This document shows positions 1 to 5,027 of a DNA stretch of 5,027 bases, piece after piece (the stretch's first letter is position 1; each line of letters starts with the position of its first letter). The DNA lies in NCBI GenBank assembly GCA_002404055.1, contig DHIZ01000131.1, positions 1 to 5,027 of the forward strand. Reading direction: 5' to 3'. Made by a program: the position numbers and the translations under genes. Under the pieces are notes generated by a model. That model saw nothing but the letters and a program-made list of their open reading frames with translations. It ran no database searches and was not told the origin of the DNA. This DNA is from Chloroflexi bacterium UBA4733. GTDB taxonomy: Bacteria > Chloroflexota > UBA4733.

Positions 1-1443
1 CTCGACGCCAGGGAAGGTGCTGCCATTGAACTGGGTGTAGTTGAGCAAGCTGGGATCGAGCAGGTTGAGGAGGCGGGCGTGACCCTGCTGGTCCAGTTGG
101 ACGATGCGGCGCTGGAAGAACTGGACGGTGAAGCCCTGGAACAGGAAGGTGCGGCTGGTGGGGTAGCCGAAGGTGGGGATGCCGCCCCGCCGGTTGAAAT
201 AGTCCCAGATCGTGTCGTCGTCGATCCGGTAGCCGGTCTGGGCGAAGTAGCGGGCGTCGTGGGGGACGGTGCTTGCTGCTGGGGTGTAGGCGGCGCCGTC
301 GCCGAGGAGGCGACTGCCAAAGCCATCGCAGATGGCGTTGCCACCCCAGATGAGCATCTGCGCGCCGCTCCAGACGGCGGTGTGCCAACAGCGCGGACTC
401 GGGGCACCGGTCGTCGGTAAGGGGCGCCAGGTCTTCGTCGCCGGGTTATACGCCGCGCCGTCGCCTAGCGCCCCGGTGGTTGGGCCGATACCGCCCCAGA
501 TGAGCATCTCCGCCCCGTCCCAGACGGCGGTGTGCCGATAGCGCGGGGAAGGAGCGCCGACGGTCGGCAATGGGCTCCAGGTGTTGGTGGCCGGGTCGTA
601 GGCCGCGCCTGTATTGAGGGGGATCTGGCTCGTGCCGGCGCCCGCACGAGCGCCCCCCCAGATGAGCATCGCCGCCCCGTCCCAGACGGCGGAGGCACCA
701 GCGCGTGGCCCCGGTGCCTCCGCCGTGGCGAGCGGCGCCCAGGTGTTCGTCGCCGGGGTGTAGCGCGCGCCGACGCCTCCGCCTACCCACACGAGCAGGT
801 CGGTCCCGCCCCACACGCCCGACGCCGGGTAGCCTCCGGGCGGAGCGCCAACGGTGGGCAGGGGCCGCCAGGCGTTGGCGGCGGGATTGTAGGCCGCCCC
901 GTCGCTCGCGCCGCGGTCGCTGCCCCACACGACCAACTCCGTTCCCGTCCAGACGGCTACCTTCGGGGAACGCGGGCTGGGGGTGCCATTCGTGGGCAGG
1001 GGCCGCCAGGCGTCGGTCGCGGGGCTGTAGGCCGCCCCGTCGCCGAGGTCGCCGTTCGCCTCCCTGGTGATGCCGTAGCCGCCCCAGATGAGTAGCTCCG
1101 TGCCGGTCCAGACGACAGCGGCGTTATAGCGCGGGCTGGGGGCGCCATTCGTGGGCAGGGGCCGCCAGGCGTCGGTCGCGGGGCTGTAGGCCGCCCCGCC
1201 CGCGCCGCCTCCCCACACGAGCATCTCGCTGCCGGTCCAGACGGCGGAGTGCAGGTAGCGCGGGCTGGGCGCGCCAGCGGTGGGCAGCAGCGTCCAGAGG
1301 CCGCCGGCCGGTATGGGCGCCGGGGCGGCGAGCGCTTCCGTGAGCGTGGGCCATCTGCTGGAAGGGACGACCATGGCTCCGAGCACGAGCAGCAGCGTCG
1401 CTAGCAGCCGTCGCCACACGCCCATCCGGCGGTAGCCTCTCAT
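1..1443 (-). CDS. Secreted seven-bladed kelch propeller with C-terminal LGFP-like domain (3' end outside window)
   Basis: The frame is open without a stop from an ATG at 1443 to the window edge (481 codons seen), so the C-terminus is missing. Residues 1-40 form a signal peptide: basic RGYRR..WRR, a hydrophobic LLATLLLVLGAMVV core, and an ALAA cleavage region, so the protein is predicted to be exported. Residues 49-393 hold seven kelch blades, each with a PR(Y)xHxAVWxGxEMLxWGG strand pair and a GAAYxPATxxW strand. Blade centres are near W69, W112, W165, W211, W254, W308 and W358. The opening GLWTLLPTAG probably supplies the closing strand of the last blade. From residue 398 (RYFAQTG) a different domain begins, about 52% identical over 84 positions to the matching part of the neighbouring exported protein. 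Kelch propellers bind ligands or carbohydrates, or are galactose-oxidase-like enzymes; no catalytic motif is visible, so binding is the safer inference. A weak AGGG lies 8 bases before the ATG; M7 (1425) is an alternative start. Confidence 0.9.
   Translation of the reverse strand, partial: MRGYRRMGVWRRLLATLLLVLGAMVVPSSRWPTLTEALAAPAPIPAGGLWTLLPTAGAPSPRYLHSAVWTGSEMLVWGGGAGGAAYSPATDAWRPLPTNGAPSPRYNAAVVWTGTELLIWGGYGITREANGDLGDGAAYSPATDAWRPLPTNGTPSPRSPKVAVWTGTELVVWGSDRGASDGAAYNPAANAWRPLPTVGAPPGGYPASGVWGGTDLLVWVGGGVGARYTPATNTWAPLATAEAPGPRAGASAVWDGAAMLIWGGARAGAGTSQIPLNTGAAYDPATNTWSPLPTVGAPSPRYRHTAVWDGAEMLIWGGIGPTTGALGDGAAYNPATKTWRPLPTTGAPSPRCWHTAVWSGAQMLIWGGNAICDGFGSRLLGDGAAYTPAASTVPHDARYFAQTGYRIDDDTIWDYFNRRGGIPTFGYPTSRTFLFQGFTVQFFQRRIVQLDQQGHARLLNLLDPSLLNYTQFNGSTFPGVE
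971..1198. repeat. 69-bp near-perfect direct repeat within the kelch gene (971-1039 and 1130-1198)
   Basis: The two 69-base copies differ at one position (t984 against c1143) and lie 159 bases (53 codons) apart, exactly one kelch blade. They encode the blade junction GAAYSPATDAWRPLPTNG(A/T)PSPR. Other blades share the protein motif but are clearly more diverged in DNA. This points to recent duplication or gene conversion of one blade. Confidence 0.85.
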
Positions 1444-1496
1444 TTGCCAGACCCTGCGGGAGCCAATGGACCATGACCAGCGCATGCCGCGCCCCC

Positions 1497-1811
1497 TCAG
1501 CTGCGCGCCCAATGTCGCCGGGCGGGTTCACCAATACAACGCTGGCGCCTGCCGACGGTGACGAACGCATGCTCCCACAAGCCGGTGGCGACACACCAGT
1601 TCGCCCCCCAATGCGGTCCCTCTCGCGTGAAGAGGCCGGCATGCGGGGAGTGCGTCGTCAATTCCTCGGTGAGATCGGCGATGTCGACGACGAAGGACGG
1701 GGTTCCGGCGCCGCGCGTGGCGACGAGCTGGGCGTAGAGTGCGGCGGTCTGGCGGCTCTTGCGCCGGGCGATCGCCGTGAGGAGGCCGGCGAAGGTGAGA
1801 CAGGGCGTCAT
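1497..1811 (-). CDS. Small hypothetical protein, 104 aa, possibly a frameshifted remnant
   Basis: I do not recognise this protein. The start chosen is the ATG at 1811, preceded by AAAAGGAG (1831-1824) with a 12-base spacer; an in-frame ATG at 1853 lacks such a site. Third codon positions are strongly G/C for about the first 80 codons, like the real neighbours. The product begins MTPCLTFAGLLTAIARRKS, is mildly amphipathic, and has no signal peptide or membrane segment. The last 17 codons (after AFVTVG) lose the codon bias, while a shifted frame there reads ASVVLVNPPGDIGRAAEG, so a frameshift near 1550 is possible. It lies between two exported-protein genes and ends 54 bases before the kelch start. 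It may be a decayed gene or a chance ORF in GC-rich DNA. Confidence 0.35.
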   Translation of the reverse strand: MTPCLTFAGLLTAIARRKSRQTAALYAQLVATRGAGTPSFVVDIADLTEELTTHSPHAGLFTREGPHWGANWCVATGLWEHAFVTVGRRQRCIGEPARRHWARS

Positions 1812-1857
1812 CCGGGCGTCGCGCTCCTTTTCTCGCCGGCCGTTCGCGGCCAACGGC

Positions 1858-2022
1858 TCATTCTGGGACGAAGGCGTCGGTGAGATTGGTGTTGGCGAGC
1901 GGGCTGGGCCCGCTCGCGGCGGGCGGTGGAGACCAGGCGTCGTTGCGCTCGATTGAAGGCGCGGCGCGCAGCGGGCGGGCCTCGCCGCATCCCCGGCCGG
2001 TAAGGAGCACCACCCGTGGCAT
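1858..2022 (-). pseudogene. Probable 3' remnant of a gene with the shared LGFP-like C-terminal domain
   Basis: A 54-codon frame from an ATG at 2022 ends at a TGA at 1858-1860. Its last 15 residues, SPLANTNLTDAFVPE, align with the end of the upstream exported protein (SRLPASDLTFAFEQE), 7 of 15 identical and both close to the stop. The upstream half (GRGCGEARPLRAAP) is low-complexity and does not resemble the domain. The ATG has only an AAGG directly touching it, so independent translation is doubtful. The simplest reading is the tail of a third, decayed copy of the domain between the two intact ones. The match is short, and chance similarity in GC-rich sequence cannot be excluded. Confidence 0.3.
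1895..1917. repeat. Perfect 10-bp inverted repeat with 3-base loop
   Basis: gcgagcgggc (1895-1904) and gcccgctcgc (1908-1917) are exact reverse complements separated by tgg. The hairpin lies inside the probable remnant between the two exported-protein genes. No T-run follows on either strand. It could act as a transcription stop after the gene at 2036-3226, about 120 bases downstream of that stop codon, but nothing else supports a role. Confidence 0.4.
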
Positions 2023-2035
2023 CCTTCCCGGATGA

Positions 2036-3226
2036 TCAGCGCTCGAGGCGTTCCTGTTCGAATGCGAAGGTGAGATCACTCGCCGGGAGACGGCTCGGAT
2101 CGCAGGTCCAGCCGGCCGGCCCCGGACAGTACTGGTTGAGGAAGCGGGTGCCTTGGACCTCCGTCGCGACATCGGCCGGCACCTGCTGTCCCAGGAGGAC
2201 GTGCTTGAAGGCGTCCGCGAGGAGGATCCCGCGAGTGACGCGGCCGGCATCGTCGTAGTGGAGGATGCCCCGTTGGAAGCGCTGATATACGAAGTTGGCG
2301 TTGCGCGGATCGACGGCCGGTTTGCTGGTCGGAAAGCCGTAGACCTCCAGAGCGACCAGGGGTGGGAAACCGCCGCTCCCCGGCGGCGCGGCGTCAAGGT
2401 AGGTCCGGAGGAAGTTGACCGGCCGCCCCTCGAACGTGTCCGGCACTGTCGCGCGCAAGTACCGCAACACGGCCTGCCCGTAGTCGGGCGTATCGGGCGG
2501 CGGGGCGGCGCTCGCCACGGCCGGGTCGTAGGCCGGGAAGGTGGAGAAGTTCACGCTCGTGACCGGGAAAAGGCCGGGATCCAGCAGGTTCAGCGGGTGA
2601 ACGGAGCCATCGGGGAAGACCTGCAACACCTGGCGCTGGAAGCACTGGACGGTGAAGCCGAGCAGGCGGAAGGTCTCCGACACCGGGAAGCCGAAGGTGG
2701 CCACGCCGCCGCGCGCCGAGAAGTAGCCCCAGATCGCCGGGTTGTCGACGCCGAAGCCGGTCTGGGGGAAGTATCGGCTGGCCGGCCCGAGGGTCGGCCG
2801 GAGCAGCCCGAGATCGAGCGTCGCCGTCTGCCCCGCCCCGATGGTGGCGCGGGTGAGGACGGCGCCATCGGTGAGGGCGCCCTGCGCCGCCAACTGCGCG
2901 GCGATCTCTACATCGCCGGCCGGCATCGTGAGGGTGTAGCGCCCGCTCGGGTCGGCGCGCGTGGAGTAGACGGAGGTGCCCATGGCAGCCGGGAGCAGGT
3001 TGGCGCGGATCGCCGCATCTGCTAGCGCCACCTCGCCGGGATCGCGCGCGCCATTCCCGTTCGCGTCGTAATACACGATCCCCTGAAAGGTGGCGGTCGC
3101 CGACGGTGCGGCTGCCGCGTGCGGGCGCGCCGCCAGGAGGGGCAGCACGAGACCGAGCAGCAGGAGGGGCAGCCATCCTCGTCGTCGGCTCCCGCTGGGC
3201 GGTCTCACGGTTCGATGCTTGCGCAT
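2036..3226 (-). CDS. Secreted protein: SdrD-B-like domain plus two LGFP-like units, 396 aa
   Basis: The start is the ATG at 3226 because GGAGGAG (3240-3234) sits 7 bases before it; upstream in-frame starts (for example 3274) lack such a site and add residues before the signal peptide. Residues 1-40 form the signal peptide: basic RKHRTVRPPSGSRRR, hydrophobic WLPLLLLGLVLPLLA, and an AAAA cleavage region. Residues 47-110 resemble an SdrD-B or Cna-B-like beta domain. Within it D54-x-N56-x-N58-G59-xx-D62-xx-E65 has exact EF-hand loop spacing, suggesting calcium binding. From R151 (RYFPQTG) comes the domain shared with the kelch protein. It contains two similar units, FGFPVS...GFTVQCFQRQVLQ (178-202) and YGFPTS...FVYQRFQRGILHY (296-324), resembling LGFP cell-surface repeats. 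C367 and C375 could form a disulfide. No catalytic motif or membrane anchor is seen. Inferred role: extracellular or envelope-associated structural or binding protein. The function is unknown. Confidence 0.88.
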   Translation of the reverse strand: MRKHRTVRPPSGSRRRGWLPLLLLGLVLPLLAARPHAAAAPSATATFQGIVYYDANGNGARDPGEVALADAAIRANLLPAAMGTSVYSTRADPSGRYTLTMPAGDVEIAAQLAAQGALTDGAVLTRATIGAGQTATLDLGLLRPTLGPASRYFPQTGFGVDNPAIWGYFSARGGVATFGFPVSETFRLLGFTVQCFQRQVLQVFPDGSVHPLNLLDPGLFPVTSVNFSTFPAYDPAVASAAPPPDTPDYGQAVLRYLRATVPDTFEGRPVNFLRTYLDAAPPGSGGFPPLVALEVYGFPTSKPAVDPRNANFVYQRFQRGILHYDDAGRVTRGILLADAFKHVLLGQQVPADVATEVQGTRFLNQYCPGPAGWTCDPSRLPASDLTFAFEQERLER

Positions 3227-3233
3227 CGTGACT

Positions 3234-3240
3234 CTCCTCC
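3234..3240 (-). promoter_or_regulatory. Strong ribosome binding site fixing the start at 3226
   Basis: The minus strand reads GGAGGAG, 7 bases before ATG 3226. It matches the anti-Shine-Dalgarno well and rules out the longer in-frame starts upstream. Confidence 0.85.
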
Positions 3241-3300
3241 CCATCGTCACTGCTGTCATGGTAAGACGGTGCAACGCGCGGTTCGTTATTGTCCTCCCAC

Positions 3301-3313
3301 CGATGCATCATCG
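3301..3313. promoter_or_regulatory. Short palindrome upstream of the secreted-protein gene
   Basis: cgatg (3301-3305) and catcg (3309-3313) are reverse complements around cat, about 75 bases upstream of the start at 3226. The position would suit an operator in the 231-base gap, where I find no convincing -35/-10 pair. A 5-bp arm is short enough to occur by chance. Confidence 0.15.
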
Positions 3314-3365
3314 TACTGAACCGGACCATGCGGCCGATGCACCGCGGCACGCCCTGCCAAGCGGT

Positions 3366-3410
3366 ATCCGGGCCGCCCTCCGCCGCGATCACCCGGAGGG
3401 CGGCCCGGAC
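3366..3410 (-). terminator. Perfect 16-bp GC-rich hairpin downstream of the glycosidase-like gene
   Basis: Bases 3367-3382 pair exactly with 3394-3409 (core ccgggccgccctcc against ggagggcggcccgg), leaving an 11-base loop. It lies about 50 bases past the stop of the glycosidase-like gene and about 140 bases before the next gene's start. That is the expected place for a terminator between the two. There is no T-run after it on either strand, so it would be a non-canonical terminator, an mRNA-stabilising structure, or a dispersed palindrome. Confidence 0.5.
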
Positions 3411-3457
3411 ATCCTGCCCTACTCGGGCCGAATGCCCATGGCAGGTGGCATTGAACC

Positions 3458-4784
3458 TCAGAATCCGGCGCTCGTCAGTGATGAACTCAGGGATGTTGCC
3501 CAGAGGCGCACCGATCCGGTACCCTCGCTCGTGGAGGCGACGGCGCAACTGATACAGTCGCCCGGCATGTCCGAGTTGTTGAAGTAATCGAAGAGCCAGA
3601 CGGCGACGCCACCGGCCATCGTTCCCTTGACCAGTTGCACCTGATCCTGCCAGAAGTATGGTTGGGTGTTCGTCTGGTCGCGATTGGCGGTGTTGGAGGG
3701 GGTGTAGCCGCTCTCGGTGATGCGCGCCGGCCAGCGGCTCCCCTTGTTCTGGATGCCGTCCTGCAGGAAGGACGGAAACCGCTGCTCGACCAGGAGCGCC
3801 GTCCCCGCCACGTTGCCGGGATCGAAGTAGGCGTGCCAGGTGAACTTGTGGTAGTTGCTGATCACCTGGTTATGGTCCTCCATCTCCTGGTAGCCGTTGA
3901 TCGCCGGATTGGTGCCGGGGAGATTGGGGTACTCGGCGTAGTTGCCCTGCGCCATCGGCGGGAAGTAGACCTCCCACAGCGCGCTGCCGCTCGGCCCCTT
4001 CGGCACGAAGCTGTTGTAGTCGTTCAGCACCTTCTGGTAGAAGTCGGCCACGCCGTCCCAGAAGGCCGACTGCGAGGGGTCGCCGTTCCACTCGTTGTTC
4101 GGCTCGTTGCCGGGGATGAATCGAGTCAGGCCAACCGTATTGTAGATAGCATTCATCCGGTTGAACACGTCGCCGTCATTCCCGTTTTTGCTCGTAATCT
4201 TGTTGTTCGTCCCCGAGCGATAGATTCGCACGAAGATCTCGACCCCAGCGTCCTGCTGTTGCTTTAGCCATGTCGCGAATGCTTGGTCGGACACATGCCC
4301 GTAGTTGTAGTTGTCGTAGAAGTAGTCCGTCATGAACCAGTTGTCGATCACGACCAGCATGCCGGGGTGGAACTGGCTGGGATCTTGGCCGAGAAAGGTG
4401 GTCTGTTGCGAGGTATTGAAGGGGCCGAGATGAAATCCCCGCTTGGCGGCCGGCGGGTCCACCTGGTTCAGCCAGGAGCGCAGGTCGTTGATGTCGCGGG
4501 CGCTGATCTGGCGGCTCGGGGAGGGCGTGCTGCCGGCGTCCCAGTTGGGGAGCGTCCCCTGGCCGTGCCGCGTCCAGAGATCTTGGATGACATCGTGCAG
4601 TTCCGTGAAATGCACCGCCCGGATGTGCGTGCTCGTGCCGACCGGGTTGTCGGTCCAGGAGTAGCCGCCCAGGCCCAGCGCGGCGCGCGCCTGATCGGCC
4701 GCCGTCCGCAGTTCGTTGATGTGGACCGCCCGAACGTGTGTGTTACTCGTTGCCGGATCGTCGGTCCAAGCGGAGTGTTGCCAT
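3458..4784 (-). CDS. WTDxP-repeat protein with GH-A-like glycosidase domain; frameshift at 5' end
   Basis: The main frame runs from a GTG at 4615 to the stop at 3458 (385 aa). It is open further upstream to a TAG near 4864, with no ATG, GTG or TTG in between. The only good start is ATG 4784 with AAGGAAAGGAAAG before it. It is one base out of frame and stops after 13 codons (TAA 4743-4745); losing one base in the first five codons would join it to the main frame, giving about 440 aa. Three N-terminal repeats (4768-4478) precede a probable TIM barrel, numbered here from 4615: GFHLGPF 60-66, PGMLVVID 84-91, GVEIFVRIYRS 124-134, PGNEPNNEW 168-176, WHAYFD 260-265, ITESGY 299-304, GGVAVWLFDY 335-344. 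In clan GH-A the strand-4 Glu after Asn (E171) is the acid/base and the strand-7 Glu (E301) the nucleophile; both are present. The inferred activity is retaining glycoside hydrolysis with unknown substrate. No signal peptide is seen. The last 35 residues, rich in Ser and Thr, are atypical. Confidence 0.8.
4478..4768 (-). repeat. Three WTDxP...VHxxELR protein repeats at the N-terminus of the glycosidase-like protein
   Basis: Repeat 1 (4768-4706) reads WTDDP...THVRAVHINELR. Repeat 2 (4657-4595) reads WTDNP...THIRAVHFTELH. Repeat 3 (4543-4478) is diverged: WDAGSTP...ISARDINDLR. Spacing is 37 then 38 residues. The pattern matches a repeat I know from bacterial surface and fibre-like proteins, where it occurs in tandem and is presumed structural or binding. 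Repeats 1 and 2 lie wholly or mostly upstream of the GTG at 4615, which is strong evidence that the true gene begins near 4784. Confidence 0.8.
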
Positions 4785-4803
4785 GGTGTACTTTCCTTTC
4801 CTT
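4785..4803 (-). promoter_or_regulatory. Purine-rich ribosome binding region before ATG 4784
   Basis: The minus strand reads AAGGAAAGGAAAG followed by TACACC and ATG. The second AGG is about 10 bases from the ATG. It supports ATG 4784 as the original start of the repeat-glycosidase gene even though that ATG is now out of frame with it. Confidence 0.6.
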
Positions 4804-4820
4804 GCTTCGTTGAGAGAGTG

Positions 4821-4854
4821 CTCGCGGCGGTGGCGAAGGCACCACCGCCGCGAG
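4821..4854 (-). terminator. Perfect 13-bp GC hairpin after the fibre-like gene
   Basis: ctcgcggcggtgg (4821-4833) pairs exactly with ccaccgccgcgag (4842-4854) around an 8-base loop. It starts 7 bases past the TAG of the fibre-like gene and ends 36 bases before the next ATG, so a terminator is the natural reading. The transcript after the stem is CACUCUCUCAACG, not a U-run. Confidence 0.6.
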
Positions 4855-4861
4855 TCAGGCG

Positions 4862-5027
4862 CTAGCTCGTGTAGTAGCAGCCCTGGTAGTCGACGCGGGT
4901 GTTCTGGCCGGTCGAGTCCTTGATGGCGCCGGAGAGCAGCATGTCGCCGCCCAGGAGGACGCCGGTCGTCCGCACGGTGCCCGCCACGTCCAGCGCCTGC
5001 TGGGGGCTGGTCGTGCCGATCCCGACC
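4862..5027 (-). CDS. C-terminus of a tail-fibre-like / surface fibre-like protein (start outside window)
   Basis: Only the last 54 codons are inside the window, ending at TAG (4864-4862). The fragment begins VGIGTTSPQQALDVAGTVRTT, the GIGT-x-P-xxx-L-x-V-x-G motif typical of the trimeric fibre region of phage tail fibres, endosialidase-type proteins and many bacterial surface proteins. There it often repeats and usually precedes a C-terminal S74 intramolecular chaperone. Here only about 35 residues follow (LLGGDMLLSGAIKD...GCYYTS), so that chaperone is absent from the C-terminus. The gene is followed at once by a hairpin and then by the repeat-glycosidase gene on the same strand. Whether it belongs to a phage tail, an injection particle or a cell-surface fibre cannot be told from this fragment. 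Confidence 0.7.
   Translation of the reverse strand, partial: VGIGTTSPQQALDVAGTVRTTGVLLGGDMLLSGAIKDSTGQNTRVDYQGCYYTS

Noticed and set aside
446..928. Minus-strand frame of 160 codons within the kelch gene
   Set aside because: Its Arg-rich repeats simply mirror the kelch repeats in a shifted frame. The true kelch frame is open from 1443 to the edge without a stop.
300..1320. Regularly spaced similar segments, considered as a CRISPR-like or intergenic repeat array
   Set aside because: The segments are in frame with an open coding sequence and encode kelch blades. They vary at the third codon position and have no unique spacers of constant length.
1440..1499. In-frame continuation of the small ORF to an ATGA overlap with the kelch start
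   Set aside because: It requires reading through a TGA at 1497, and the extra codons have no coding character. The overlap looks accidental.
2020..2034. catcc/ggatg hairpin next to the stop at 2036
   Set aside because: A 5-bp stem with a 5-base loop and no T-run is too weak to call as a terminator.
2153..3025. 290-codon open frame on the plus strand
   Set aside because: It lies antisense to the signal-peptide and domain-bearing minus-strand gene. Its product is rich in Arg, Gly and Glu with no recognisable motif, the usual result of reading GC-rich coding DNA backwards.
3635..4267. 210-codon open frame on the plus strand
   Set aside because: It is antisense to the glycosidase-like barrel, where motifs (NEP, TESG) and codon bias clearly favour the minus strand. 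The Val/Arg-rich product is typical of a shadow frame.
4743..4784. 13-residue leader peptide (MATLRLDRRSGNE)
   Set aside because: It overlaps the first WTDxP repeat in another frame and has no attenuator-like codon run. A frameshifted start of the larger gene explains it better.

Overview
The window is GC-rich (roughly two thirds G+C by eye) and every convincing gene lies on the minus strand, so it is transcribed from right to left. The third codon positions of the real genes are strongly G/C-biased. The best guess at origin is a high-GC bacterium of the Chloroflexota (Thermomicrobia-like). The main reason is a C-terminal domain (RYFxQTG ... GFTVQxFQR ... LNLLDP) in two of the proteins, which I associate with that phylum. 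This is inference from memory, not a search result.

Layout in transcription order. (1) 5027-4862 is the last 54 residues of a tail-fibre-like or surface fibre-like protein with a GIGTTSP..LDVAGT repeat; it starts outside the window. A perfect 13-bp GC hairpin (4821-4854) follows its stop. (2) 4784-3458 is a two-part protein. An N-terminal array of three WTDxP...VHxxELR repeats precedes a TIM-barrel glycosidase-like domain with NEP and TESG motifs, as in clan GH-A. Its well-placed ATG and Shine-Dalgarno are one base out of frame with the repeats, so there is a frameshift right at the 5' end. A perfect 16-bp hairpin (3366-3410 area) lies about 50 bases beyond the stop. (3) 3226-2036 is a secreted 396-residue protein: signal peptide, one SdrD-B-like domain with an EF-hand-type loop, and a C-terminal domain containing two LGFP-like units. 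(4) 2035-1444 holds no strong gene: a short tail that resembles the 3' end of gene 3, and a small unidentified ORF with coding-like codon use. (5) 1443-1 is a secreted seven-bladed kelch propeller fused to the same C-terminal domain as gene 3. It runs off the left edge.

Together this is a run of extracytoplasmic or surface-type proteins: fibre tip, repeat-bearing glycosidase, and two exported proteins sharing one probable surface-attachment or export-associated domain. The two hairpins suggest that the first two genes are separate transcription units, not one tight operon. I see no tRNA, rRNA, CRISPR array, insertion sequence or defence system. The most notable items are the shared LGFP-like domain with a probable third decayed copy, the leaderless repeat-plus-glycosidase architecture beside a fibre gene, and the start-site frameshift.
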